From: JBEBVQ01 sp964527735 | GTDB lineage: Bacteria > Bacteroidota > Bacteroidia > Chitinophagales > Chitinophagaceae | Reading direction: 5' to 3' | DNA length: 64,000 bases | Assembly: GCA_964527735.1 (NCBI GenBank) | Contig: CAZGPG010000003.1 | Coordinates: forward strand, 62,001 to 126,000 | Shown: piece by piece, positions 54,046 through 62,976 of the stretch | Position numbering within the stretch: the first letter of the stretch is position 1 | Layout of the letters: every line of letters begins with the position of its first letter | Translations under genes and position numbers: made by a program | The notes under the pieces: generated by a model | Database searches by the model: none | The model's input: the letters and a program-made list of their open reading frames with translations, nothing else | What the model was told of the DNA's origin: nothing

Positions 54046-54183
54046 CTATTGAACGGATTGTGGTTTTATAACAGCCATTTTTTCTTTTAACCGCAAGAAA
54101 GGAAGTTCAAACCGGTGGTAGTTTACATAAGCAATACACAGGCTGTATATAAAACTCAGCAAGCCTTTGATCAAGAGGAGTTC
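54046..54183 (-). pseudogene. C-terminal remnant of a second acyltransferase 3 gene
   Basis: The minus strand reads LLLIKGLLSFIYSLCIAYVN, then YHRFELPFLRLKEKM and a short tail up to a TAG at 54046-54048. This is the usual last membrane helix and (Y/F)HxFExPFLxLK end of acyltransferase 3 proteins. An in-frame stop at 54184-54186 cuts it from anything upstream, so it is a stub just ahead of the intact copy. The remaining gap, 54187-54476, shows no gene; it has a small TACGCATG / CATGCGTA hairpin (54451-54469). Confidence 0.6.
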
Positions 54184-54450
54184 TCAAACCCATCAAACGA
54201 AATAGAATGTCTATTATCAGGATACCAACAGGGGAAAGCTGACAAATACGGAATAATTGACAAAGTCTTTTTCCGGCTAGATCCTAGCAGTACTTTCCCT
54301 ATAAAAAAACATGTTATTCTCTATTTGTTTTTGCAATAAAATACATACACAAAAAACACTGACATAGCCATTCCCAATGTGAAATCACTTTGATTACTTT
54401 ATGAAAAATAAAGTATTAAATACTAAATACTGGTTGGTCTATGTGATTTT

Positions 54451-54469
54451 TACGCATGCCTCATGCGTA
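54451..54469. terminator. Small hairpin after the methyltransferase gene
   Basis: Perfect 8-bp stem TACGCATG / CATGCGTA with a 3-base loop, 8 bases beyond the stop codon of the minus-strand methyltransferase. It could terminate the polysaccharide operon. Confidence 0.4.
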
Positions 54470-54476
54470 GATATAT

Positions 54477-55460
54477 TTATTGTATCATTATTGTTTTTGC
54501 CCCTTTTACTACAGCAACCCTGTTGTTCCCACTATAATTAATATAGTCTGCGAAAATATCCCTGAATGCAGACTGCTGAAACCACTTTCTTACAGTTGCT
54601 ATCCTCTGTGGCTGATCATATTCTGGGGAAAACATGTCGAATGTATCAAGGATACACCATTCTCGAAGTTGCTGTGGGCTTAACCTCGCCGGCAATGTAG
54701 ATTTTATATCACATATCGGGATAAAACGGTTTGTTATTCTGCCCACACCAATCTTATCAAAAAAGCGTGAAGCCGCAATCATCCAGTCTACATTCCGCTC
54801 AATACGGGCCAGCAGCTTTTCGTGACTCGTCCGTTTGGTGAAAGGCCGGAAAAGATATTTGGCGTGTACTTTCGTCCACCATCCTGTAACCGGATAGAAA
54901 TCCACCACCAGTTCGCCACCCGGTTTTACCATGCGGGCAAGACATTCTACCGACTTGCGTACATCAGGCGTATGCTGCAGTACCCCAAAGCAAAAGACCT
55001 TGTCGAACTGGCCTTCAGCAAAAGGAAGCTCATATACACTTGCCTGGAACAGTTTAAAACGGTCTCCATGATGACCATTGTTTTTATAATTCGCTTCTAC
55101 TGCATTCGAATAGTCTACGCTGTAGAGATTTGCAGGAGTATGATCCAGCACAATCTGTGAAAACCTTCCTGCTCCGCTGCCTACCTCAAGTATATTCTTC
55201 CCTTTGAGATCTTCCCTGTCCCAGCCGGTGACAGCAAAAAACCGATCACGTGACTGCGCTGCACTTTTTACGTCCCGGTCTATCTGGGTTGTCCGGAATT
55301 TATTCCACTGGAACCCGAAATTATCCGTATAATTCGTATCCATTACAAGTCGGACAGCTCCTTGCTTTCTGGGATAAACCAGGCTGTTATCTTCTTTTGT
55401 CTTCAAACCGGCATCATCCCACACCAGTTCTGTTCTTCTAAGAGGGTCAATGTATATCAT
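54477..55460 (-). CDS. Class I SAM-dependent methyltransferase
   Basis: The 327-residue protein has motif I ILEVGSGAGRFSQI, motif II LYSVDYSN, FCFGVLQHTPD and VKPGGELVVDFY, the Rossmann methyltransferase pattern. An N-terminal extension (NTNYTDNFGFQWNKF) is typical of sugar/glycan-linked methyltransferases. It is the last gene of the polysaccharide operon, 10 bases after the nucleotidyltransferase, and probably methylates a sugar precursor or chain; the substrate is unknown. Confidence 0.9.
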   Translation of the reverse strand: MIYIDPLRRTELVWDDAGLKTKEDNSLVYPRKQGAVRLVMDTNYTDNFGFQWNKFRTTQIDRDVKSAAQSRDRFFAVTGWDREDLKGKNILEVGSGAGRFSQIVLDHTPANLYSVDYSNAVEANYKNNGHHGDRFKLFQASVYELPFAEGQFDKVFCFGVLQHTPDVRKSVECLARMVKPGGELVVDFYPVTGWWTKVHAKYLFRPFTKRTSHEKLLARIERNVDWMIAASRFFDKIGVGRITNRFIPICDIKSTLPARLSPQQLREWCILDTFDMFSPEYDQPQRIATVRKWFQQSAFRDIFADYINYSGNNRVAVVKGAKTIMIQ

Positions 55461-55470
55461 ATCCGGTATA

Positions 55471-56130
55471 TCAAACCAGTTTTTTTAATTGTTCTACGGT
55501 ATCCACTGCATACCACTGGCTCGGATATACATCCCCGCAGAATAATTGACGCCGGTCCATCAGGCCTGTCCATACGTCATAAAAATTATCTGCAGCTTGC
55601 ACCAGCTTGTTTATTTTAGCTGGGTTCAATACCTGGATGCCGGAGCAGTATATATCCGTAGGGCTTGTCCTGCTGAGCGAAGTAATGATGTTGCCTTCAT
55701 GGGTAATGAAATCACCGTCCAGGCCGGGAATAGGTTTGACCGGGATAACCATGCATGCCGGAGCACCGAAATCGTAATATTCCTTTTCAATCAGGCTGAA
55801 ATCAAGCTCTATAACGTTATCGCAGGTAAGGACATATACAGGCTCGTCAAGTTCCTTCATTAGCGTGTTGAAGATCCACCAGGCATTATCCCGGCCTTCA
55901 GTATTGAAGATGCCGGATACGTTATGTTCAATAACATGTTGCGCCAGGATTGCTCCTTTATAGCCTACTGTAATATAAATATTAGGAACGTGCTTGCGTA
56001 TCTTGTCTATACCTTTGGCGATCAGGGTAGAACCTGCATAGGGAGCCATTGCCTTGGGAATGATATCTGTCAGTGGCATCATGCGCATACCGCGACCGGC
56101 AGCCATAATCAGTGCGTATTTGATTTTCAT
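55471..56130 (-). CDS. Sugar nucleotidyltransferase
   Basis: The 219-residue enzyme has the NTP-transferase signature LIMAAGRGMRMMPLTDIIPKA with the expected Gly/Arg and Lys, then LTCDNVIELDF, where the Asp binds metal, and GDVYPSQWYAVDT. It joins a nucleotide to a sugar or polyol phosphate. The start overlaps the stop of the epimerase gene by one base (TAATG), so translation is coupled. The exact sugar is open. Confidence 0.9.
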   Translation of the reverse strand: MKIKYALIMAAGRGMRMMPLTDIIPKAMAPYAGSTLIAKGIDKIRKHVPNIYITVGYKGAILAQHVIEHNVSGIFNTEGRDNAWWIFNTLMKELDEPVYVLTCDNVIELDFSLIEKEYYDFGAPACMVIPVKPIPGLDGDFITHEGNIITSLSRTSPTDIYCSGIQVLNPAKINKLVQAADNFYDVWTGLMDRRQLFCGDVYPSQWYAVDTVEQLKKLV

Positions 56131-57086
56131 TATAACAGCGGCAGTTCGGTGATCAGTTTTTTTATTTCGGCATTGTTCAACCTTTCTGCATTAGCGGAAG
56201 ACACTTCGTCTTTCAATTCATTGGTAAATTTCTTTTTGAAATTCAGGTAAAAATGGGGCCTCCCATTGAGCTGCAGCTCCTGCGTATGTGGGATTTCAAT
56301 CTTGCCGATCAGTACTTCATCTTCCTTATCTCCCGGCCTCCCCTCAATACGCGACCATTCTACACCATATGCTTCCGACCAGACCTGCAGGATGTCGCTG
56401 ATCTGCGCCGATTTCATTTTCAGGGAAAGAATGCCTCCGTGCAGTTCCTCAATAGCATTCATTGCCTCTATAACAAGATCGGCAGCTTCATCTACCGAAA
56501 AAAAGAAGCGACGCATATCCGGCCCGGTGGAACCGATTTTTCCATCCACTTCCGTCATTCGTTTCCATATCGGGAAAACGGACCCTGTTGACCAGGTGAT
56601 ATTACCGAACCGGGTACAGATAAACCGGGTATCCGATTTTCCATCCAGCGTACAGAACATACGCTCCATAATAGCCTTGGAGTGGCCATAAATATTACCT
56701 ACGGGCGGTGCGGCTTTATCGGTAGATACTCCAATAACATTCCTGATCCCTTTTTCAATAGCGATCCGGGCTATATTCTGGGAACCCAATACATTGATAT
56801 CAATGCACTCCATCGGATATTCTTCCGAGATATCCACAAACTTGGTGGCGGCAGCGTGTATAATAGTATCCGGTCTGTATTCATTGATCACATCAACCAG
56901 GGACTTCTGGTTGGTTATATCCAGCGGCGCTACCCGGCATCCGGTTTTTACCTGGGCGAGTTGATTATTGCCGTTATTCCGTCCTCCCAAAATCACATTG
57001 TACCTGTCTTTGAGCTTTACTGCAATATGCCGGCCGAGAAAACCCGAACCACCGGTTATGAGAATTGTGTGCGGTTTAGTTGTCAT
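56130..57086 (-). CDS. NAD-dependent epimerase/dehydratase
   Basis: The 318-residue short-chain dehydrogenase-like enzyme has the cofactor loop ITGGSGFLGRHIAVK, then IIHAAATKFVD, VIGVSTDKAAPPVGNIYGHSK (the YxxxK pair, with Tyr and Lys), as in UDP-GlcNAc 4,6-dehydratase/epimerase (PseB/FlaA1-like) enzymes. It should make a modified UDP- or CDP-sugar for the polysaccharide. Its ATG overlaps the stop of the following-listed glycosyltransferase gene by four bases, so they are coupled. Confidence 0.9.
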   Translation of the reverse strand: MTTKPHTILITGGSGFLGRHIAVKLKDRYNVILGGRNNGNNQLAQVKTGCRVAPLDITNQKSLVDVINEYRPDTIIHAAATKFVDISEEYPMECIDINVLGSQNIARIAIEKGIRNVIGVSTDKAAPPVGNIYGHSKAIMERMFCTLDGKSDTRFICTRFGNITWSTGSVFPIWKRMTEVDGKIGSTGPDMRRFFFSVDEAADLVIEAMNAIEELHGGILSLKMKSAQISDILQVWSEAYGVEWSRIEGRPGDKEDEVLIGKIEIPHTQELQLNGRPHFYLNFKKKFTNELKDEVSSANAERLNNAEIKKLITELPLL

Positions 57087-57979
57087 TTGAGTATGTTATA
57101 CAGTATTCCGTAAAACCTGTGCGTTAGCAGGATTGTAAAATCCTCTTTAAGAGCTTTGTACAGCAGGCCGGCAGATTTTTTCTTATTACGCATTTGACTG
57201 GCTGCCACTGCCTGCTGCATATAAAAGCTGGCAGATAGACGAGACAGGTATGGTGCAAAGCTATCAAACAAATGGTTATTGTTCTTTATCTTTTCTATTA
57301 AATATTGACGCTGGTATTCCACATTATCATACACACCTGTATTGACTGATCTGGTTGGATGTTCCCGGATAGCAGCATTTATTTTTTCAATGCGGCCCAT
57401 TTTATGTTTTGACAGTACCTCAAACCATATCTCATAATCTTCCGCACCGATCATTCTGGGCTCTTCATTAAAACGGATGTGCCGGTACACCTCTTTATGT
57501 ACAAATCCCCCGATACAAGAGATGAAGTTCCCGCTGGCCAGGGCCTTGTATTGATTTTTCAGTGAAGGAAATTTGAACTGGTATATCGGCTTCTGATCGT
57601 TATTTACCAGTTCATATTTATTCTGGAAGATCTTGATATCCGGATGTTTTCGTGCAAAGGAAGCTGCATCTGCAAGGCATTCAGGGTATAGAAAGTCATC
57701 GGAATCCAGAAAGGTTACATAATCGCCGGTCGCATGCTGTAAGCCCGTATTCCGGGAGCGGGAACGTTCATAATTCCGGTCATGCCTGATATATATGAGC
57801 TTTCTTTCTTTTGCAAGGGGGGAAAGCAGCCTTTCCGTATGATCAGTGGAGCAATTATCTACTACGATAATTTCATAATTCCGGTATGTCTGGTTAAAAA
57901 CTGTATCCAGAGTTTCTATGATCAGATTTGCACGATTATATGTAGGTATAAGTATAGAGAACCGGATATCTGATAGCAT
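57083..57979 (-). CDS. Glycosyltransferase family 2
   Basis: The 298-residue GT-A enzyme has ILIPTYNRANLIIETLDTVF, IIVVDNCSTDHTER and FLDSDDFLYPECLAD, where the DSDD is the metal-binding DXD. It adds a sugar to a growing glycan at the cytoplasmic face. One base separates its start from the stop of the GNAT gene upstream. Confidence 0.92.
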   Translation of the reverse strand: MLSDIRFSILIPTYNRANLIIETLDTVFNQTYRNYEIIVVDNCSTDHTERLLSPLAKERKLIYIRHDRNYERSRSRNTGLQHATGDYVTFLDSDDFLYPECLADAASFARKHPDIKIFQNKYELVNNDQKPIYQFKFPSLKNQYKALASGNFISCIGGFVHKEVYRHIRFNEEPRMIGAEDYEIWFEVLSKHKMGRIEKINAAIREHPTRSVNTGVYDNVEYQRQYLIEKIKNNNHLFDSFAPYLSRLSASFYMQQAVAASQMRNKKKSAGLLYKALKEDFTILLTHRFYGILYNILK

Positions 57980-57980
57980 A

Positions 57981-58973
57981 TTAATCTTGCATTAGTGGTT
58001 GTATGTCAAAATGGTCAGGGTTGAACCAGCTAAAATCCTCTATTTTTTTTACATTAGAATAAACGATAAATGGAATCCGGTAAGAAAATGGACCTTTTTT
58101 ATAGGGATTAGCAAAATATCCGGCCTGCTTATAAAGACTTTTTAATTTTTTATTAGTTGGTGTCCAAGTGTATACCAAGTGAGAATCATGATTTGTCTGA
58201 AAAAGAAAATGAGTTAATGCAGGTACAGCATTTTTCACTGTATCTTTTAGTTTCAGGATTTCTATTTTAATATCATTTTTCTCATCAATAGAAAGAACAC
58301 AATATCCTGCTAATAGTTTTCGATTGTATATTTTTACTATTTTGAATTCTTTAAAAGGATGATGCAATACTTTCCATTCTAGTACCTGTTTATCTATTTT
58401 TTGTAAGATACCCCTATCCGTTGTTAAAAAATACGCCAAAAGCTGCTCTAATTCTAAATCGATTTCCTTTGTATATGAAAAATTCCAATCACTGTAAGTG
58501 CAGAATAATGTGGATGCCTTACTCAATAGTTTGTGTATAAAGATGTATTTAAAATTATGAGTGTTCTTCCAGTTAAGTTTATTTACAAATCCATGGAAGG
58601 AGTTGCTACCTGGAATACCTGTAATATATACCTGTTCATTTATTTCCTGCAGATAATTATAGGTTTTCCGGGCTAATGTCGTAAACAACCCTTTTTTTTG
58701 AAAATCTGGATGTGTCATGGTATCCATTGATTGATAAACCAGCACTTCCTTCCCCCCCACTATATATACCTCGGGGATTACTCCGTAAAAACCTGCAATT
58801 ATATTGTTATGAACAGCTTCAAATGCAATTACACTGCCTGAAGGGTTATTTTTATATTTCCATTCAAAATATTCAGTTCCTACCTTCCGCCCTAAGCATA
58901 AGTAGAACATTTCGGAAAGGCGATTCAGGTTTTCAAGTGATACCAACCTGATTTCAAAAGGAATTTGCTCCAT
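57981..58973 (-). CDS. GNAT-like N-acetyltransferase in the polysaccharide operon
   Basis: The 330-residue protein has a GNAT pattern near VYQSMDTMTHPDFQKKGLFTTLARKTYNYL (the R/Q-x-x-G-x-G/A acetyl-CoA loop reads QKKGLF) and a second GNAT-like half (KKIEDFSWFN at the end). Such proteins acetylate amino sugars or add amino acids, as in capsule clusters. The composition is very A+T-rich. Its ATG overlaps the stop of the deacetylase gene by one base (TAATG). Confidence 0.75.
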   Translation of the reverse strand: MEQIPFEIRLVSLENLNRLSEMFYLCLGRKVGTEYFEWKYKNNPSGSVIAFEAVHNNIIAGFYGVIPEVYIVGGKEVLVYQSMDTMTHPDFQKKGLFTTLARKTYNYLQEINEQVYITGIPGSNSFHGFVNKLNWKNTHNFKYIFIHKLLSKASTLFCTYSDWNFSYTKEIDLELEQLLAYFLTTDRGILQKIDKQVLEWKVLHHPFKEFKIVKIYNRKLLAGYCVLSIDEKNDIKIEILKLKDTVKNAVPALTHFLFQTNHDSHLVYTWTPTNKKLKSLYKQAGYFANPYKKGPFSYRIPFIVYSNVKKIEDFSWFNPDHFDIQPLMQD

Positions 58974-59890
58974 TATATATCAATTGATTTAATGAATTGT
59001 CTGTTTACATAAAACATTAATTCCTTCGCACTATTATTTTCCATCCCTATGCGTGGAATTAATTTCATTCCGTTAACAATATCTGACGTTTTAAAACCAA
59101 CCGGATTTGATGTATAGAAAAATTTATGGCCCGCTAGTTTTAATATATTCAATGTGTCTGTTGTAAAATGTTCCTTTTTACCAAAAGGGAAAGCAAAATG
59201 ATGTGTATCCTGATCTAACAATGTATCCAGATAAATCTTATTTTCTATAATCTCTCGCTTTTGTATTTCTTTACTGCATAGAGATAGTACCGGGTGATTG
59301 ACAGTATGGCTACCTATTGTTACACCATCAGCATGAAGTTGTCTGATATCTGCTTCATTCATGTATAGTTCAATCTTATCACATTGATTTTTTAAAAAAT
59401 AAGGTATATTGTCATTAAACTTTTTTTCCTGTTTTAGAAAATTCACCCAATCTTCCTGAAATCCGTATTGATCCTGAAGTCGTGAGATAAAGCTATTATT
59501 ATGCTCGCTTATCAGTCCGCTTACCCATAGTTGATTATTTTGTATGGCTGCTTTATTGACAAACACAGCATAGGGGATTTTCCTTTGTGATAAAATGGGC
59601 CGGGCTGTATGGATAATGGATTTAAATCCATCGTCGAATACAATACTGGCAAAATTGTCATTCCCCGGGAGCATCGTATTGGTGATTTCATCAAGGGAGA
59701 CAAGGCGAAAATTTTTTTGAATGAAATCCAGATGTTTTATAAATACCGCTTGATTTGTAGAATAATGAGAAGAATAATATGGATTATTAACATCAGATAT
59801 ATCATGATATATAAAAATAAATCTATATCCTTTAATAAAGGGTAGTAAAAAATTGTAAGAAAATAATTTTTTAAGCAGAAATACAGGCAT
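58973..59890 (-). CDS. Polysaccharide deacetylase family protein
   Basis: The 305-residue protein has FIYHDISD, IVFDDGFKSI (the DD pair of the NodB domain) and GSHTVNHPVLS (the HxxxH metal site), then FAFPFGKKE. It removes acetyl groups from N-acetyl sugars of the glycan, or acts on a related substrate. It has a short hydrophobic start that may be an anchor. A+T-rich, and linked to the GNAT gene by a one-base overlap. Confidence 0.9.
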   Translation of the reverse strand: MPVFLLKKLFSYNFLLPFIKGYRFIFIYHDISDVNNPYYSSHYSTNQAVFIKHLDFIQKNFRLVSLDEITNTMLPGNDNFASIVFDDGFKSIIHTARPILSQRKIPYAVFVNKAAIQNNQLWVSGLISEHNNSFISRLQDQYGFQEDWVNFLKQEKKFNDNIPYFLKNQCDKIELYMNEADIRQLHADGVTIGSHTVNHPVLSLCSKEIQKREIIENKIYLDTLLDQDTHHFAFPFGKKEHFTTDTLNILKLAGHKFFYTSNPVGFKTSDIVNGMKLIPRIGMENNSAKELMFYVNRQFIKSIDI

Positions 59891-59901
59891 TCATACAAAA
59901 C

Positions 59902-61017
59902 TTAAGACAAATATAGTTTCTCCAGTTTTTCTATCATTACGGGCAAGTCAAACATGGCAATTGCATCTTTTTTGCCTTGTTGGGAAATCCGGTCATATAA
60001 CTGGTGATCATCCAGAAGCCTTTTTATTGCATGATATATCTGTTCTTCATTTTGGAAATCCACTACAAGCGCATTCCGTTCGTGTACAATAAATTCTGCG
60101 GCTATACCCGAAAGGGTAAATACTGAGGGCACTCCTGCCATAAGAGCTTCCACATAAGTTTGACCAAAAGCTTCGATATGTTCATTAATAGGGGTATGCA
60201 CATATACTTTTAGATTATTGTAAAGTGCACCCATATCCCTTTCATACTTAACTTCAATAATACGGTGTTCAGGTATTTGCTGCAACAATGAACGGATATA
60301 TTTTTCATCATTTCCGTGACTATTGGCTAACAATAGTTTTGCTACCGGGTATTCTGATAGGATTTTTATAAAAGCAGGTATGATATGATGAACACCTTTC
60401 AATTCGGTGTAACGAGCAATTACTCCAATAAGTATATCATTTTGTTGGATATTGTATTTTTTGGCAAATTTTGTAATCCGTTCATTATCTATCTTCCCAA
60501 ATTCCTCTGAAAGAAAACCATGATTAATAAGATGTACCTTATGCTCCGGTACCCGTTCTCGTTCTATAAGCACTCGCTTGACTAATGCACTGATCGCAAT
60601 AATTTCTGTTGCTATCTTATTGAAGAAGCGATCATATTTTACGGCCTTGGAGAAGTAAACATGATGGAGTGTAGAATAATGGCGGGTATATATCCTTCTT
60701 TTCACTCCTGATAGCCATGCAGCAGTTAGTCCGACAGCACATGCATCAAAAAGGTGACAATGGACAATATCAGGCCTGATTTTTCTGAGGAATTTTATAG
60801 TTGAAACAATTGCCAAGGGCAAATCTTTTTTTCCGCGATAACGGATACGAATGAACGGATAATTGTGATGCTTAACAAATGCTTCAATTTCGCTATCATT
60901 TTCATTCAGCAAAACAAATGACAGATCCGTTTGATTTTGATCCCGGAAAGTACAAATCCATTCCAAAGCAATCATTTTGCTAATGTCAGAAATTATATAG
61001 GTAATTGTTTTTTTCAT
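59902..61017 (-). CDS. Glycosyltransferase family 4
   Basis: The 371-residue GT-B enzyme has PDIVHCHLFDACAVGLTAA, RRIYTRHYSTLHHVYFSK, LIGVIARYTELKGVHHIIPAF and HIEAFGQTYVEALMAGVP, the donor-side EX7E-type motif. It adds a sugar by the retaining route. The start lies inside the 4-base overlap with the next upstream gene. Confidence 0.93.
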   Translation of the reverse strand: MKKTITYIISDISKMIALEWICTFRDQNQTDLSFVLLNENDSEIEAFVKHHNYPFIRIRYRGKKDLPLAIVSTIKFLRKIRPDIVHCHLFDACAVGLTAAWLSGVKRRIYTRHYSTLHHVYFSKAVKYDRFFNKIATEIIAISALVKRVLIERERVPEHKVHLINHGFLSEEFGKIDNERITKFAKKYNIQQNDILIGVIARYTELKGVHHIIPAFIKILSEYPVAKLLLANSHGNDEKYIRSLLQQIPEHRIIEVKYERDMGALYNNLKVYVHTPINEHIEAFGQTYVEALMAGVPSVFTLSGIAAEFIVHERNALVVDFQNEEQIYHAIKRLLDDHQLYDRISQQGKKDAIAMFDLPVMIEKLEKLYLS

Positions 61018-61937
61018 GAAATATGTACTTTTTCCGGGAAAAAAGTACCATTAGTCATAATGATGACATCATAAATCCGATAACGCAAATTGCGGGGTAT
61101 CAGCTTCATCCATGAATTTTTATCCGCTTGGTTTATCCAGAATTTCTTGGCAAAAAAGCGGAAAATACATCCTTTTATACCTGTGGGCGGAGGCGCCTGG
61201 TATTTGTTTTTTCCTGCGTACAATTCCGGTTTCAGTATGGTCAGCATTTCCTGCGCACGGGTATATTGTCGCAGCCTGTGAATGTAAGTACGGAAACTGA
61301 TACGGTCATCATGCCAGGCGAAGGCCTCATGGTTATAGAATAGCGGAATGCCTGCTTTATGTGCTCTTAATGCGAGATCATAATCTTCTGCATCCGTTAG
61401 TCTTTCATCAAAGCCATTCAATAGTGTAAACAACTGCTTAGATATAGAGAAATTGGCAGCAGTTAAAAATATTTGGTCCGCTGGCAACGGTTGTCCTTGA
61501 GTTTGTATTAATTGTTGCGACCATTTTAATGTCAGGCTTGTTTTAAACGTTTGGGCTTCCGTACATTTTTCTCTCTGAACATCAATTGCACTACCTGTTA
61601 AAATACTTCCCCAATGCTGGTGATGATGAATAATATGTTGCTGCAGGCAATTGTTTTCGGGTAGCATATCATCATCGAAAAATATCAGCAACTCACTAGA
61701 AGCTTCATGAGCCCCCCTGTTACGTACTTTTGCCCGGCCGCCGTTTTTTTGCTCTATGATCCGGAATTTGTTGAAGCCGAAATTATTTCTGCTCAAAATT
61801 TCTTTAGTATTATCAGTAGAACCATCAATAACGACTATTACTTCATCCGGAGCAACAGTTTGCTCCATCAGACAAGTTAACACATTGAGAATTTTATCAG
61901 CTCCGTTATAAGTAGGAATGACGATAGAGGTAGTCAT
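61014..61937 (-). CDS. Glycosyltransferase family 2
   Basis: The 307-residue GT-A enzyme has SIVIPTYNGADKILNVLTCL, VIVVIDGSTDNTKEIL, FFDDDMLPENNC (DDD metal site) and FDERLTDAEDYDLALRAH. It starts 3 bases after the stop of the preceding gene and ends in a 4-base overlap with the family 4 gene: coupled translation. Confidence 0.93.
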   Translation of the reverse strand: MTTSIVIPTYNGADKILNVLTCLMEQTVAPDEVIVVIDGSTDNTKEILSRNNFGFNKFRIIEQKNGGRAKVRNRGAHEASSELLIFFDDDMLPENNCLQQHIIHHHQHWGSILTGSAIDVQREKCTEAQTFKTSLTLKWSQQLIQTQGQPLPADQIFLTAANFSISKQLFTLLNGFDERLTDAEDYDLALRAHKAGIPLFYNHEAFAWHDDRISFRTYIHRLRQYTRAQEMLTILKPELYAGKNKYQAPPPTGIKGCIFRFFAKKFWINQADKNSWMKLIPRNLRYRIYDVIIMTNGTFFPEKVHIS

Positions 61938-61940
61938 TTA

Positions 61941-62927
61941 TTATCCGTAATGTTTATTCCACATTTTTTTAATTCCTGGCGGCAAGAACTTATGCCGGAA
62001 GACAAGCTTATCGAACAGTTTCCGGTCGTCGTTTCTAAGTAATGTTTTTATTATACCTGGTTTAATCAGGTTGAATCTCTCCCTGTTGTTTTGTGCATAG
62101 GCTTCTGCCAATAGGAAAAACAAAAAATAATGCAGGCAGCGTGCAGGTTCAGCGTGGTTATTTGGGCATTGCCAATCCATTAATTCCGGTTTGCCAATGT
62201 CAGTGATTAATTCCTTCTCTTTATCCAGGCCAAAATTCGCTGCAAGCGTATAAAACAAATTAATACCTTCTCTTAAAAAACCAGAAGCCTGACTGACTGT
62301 TTTGGAATTATTATGCAGCCGGAAGTTAACCAGCAGGCTTTTATCTTTCACAATGCCTTTCAGGCCGTAATATAAGAGATACCTTATCCAGAATTCCTTA
62401 TCCATCAGGTAATGAAAACGCTCATCTATGCCGCCGAGTGTATCCCATACGGATTTTCTGAAAAATGTTTCCGGCTGATCTATTCTGGCCCATCCAATGG
62501 TTTTTTCCAAGTTCCCGGGATAAATATCCGTTCCATTACTAAAATACTCTTTATTATTCCCGAATATCCTGCTGATACCACAGTATACATTCGTTTCCGG
62601 ATTTTTAAAGACTTCACCTACTCTTTTCAAGGCATCAGGTTGGTAATAATCATCGCTGTTCAGCCAGTTAATAATATCACCAGTTGCACGACGATAGCCT
62701 TTGTTTATGGCATCGCTTTGACCTTTATCCTTTTCACTTACCCAATAATTGACATATTTTTGATATTTTTTAATAATGCCCAATGTCTTATCGGTGCTCC
62801 CGCCATCAATAATGATGTATTCAAGATTAGGATAATGTTGGTCCAGAACAGAACAGATCGTCTCTTCAATATATGTCCCCTGATTAAAACTCGGCGTGAT
62901 AATAGAGATCCGTGGTAATATTTTCAT
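61941..62927 (-). CDS. Glycosyltransferase family 2
   Basis: The 328-residue GT-A enzyme begins ISIITPSFNQGTYIEETI and has LEYIIIDGGSTDKTL, KGQSDAINKGYRRATGD and WLNSDDYYQPDAL, the usual donor and metal motifs. It probably adds an early sugar of the repeat unit. Confidence 0.93.
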   Translation of the reverse strand: MKILPRISIITPSFNQGTYIEETICSVLDQHYPNLEYIIIDGGSTDKTLGIIKKYQKYVNYWVSEKDKGQSDAINKGYRRATGDIINWLNSDDYYQPDALKRVGEVFKNPETNVYCGISRIFGNNKEYFSNGTDIYPGNLEKTIGWARIDQPETFFRKSVWDTLGGIDERFHYLMDKEFWIRYLLYYGLKGIVKDKSLLVNFRLHNNSKTVSQASGFLREGINLFYTLAANFGLDKEKELITDIGKPELMDWQCPNNHAEPARCLHYFLFFLLAEAYAQNNRERFNLIKPGIIKTLLRNDDRKLFDKLVFRHKFLPPGIKKMWNKHYG

Positions 62928-62976
62928 ATTAATGCAACTGACACTTCAAATTAGGATAATCCCAGTAATTCTATCC

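Noticed and set aside
54115..54339. 74-residue plus-strand open frame in the gap before the polysaccharide operon
   Set aside because: Its left part is antisense to the acyltransferase remnant and it shows no family pattern; the remnant reading is better supported.
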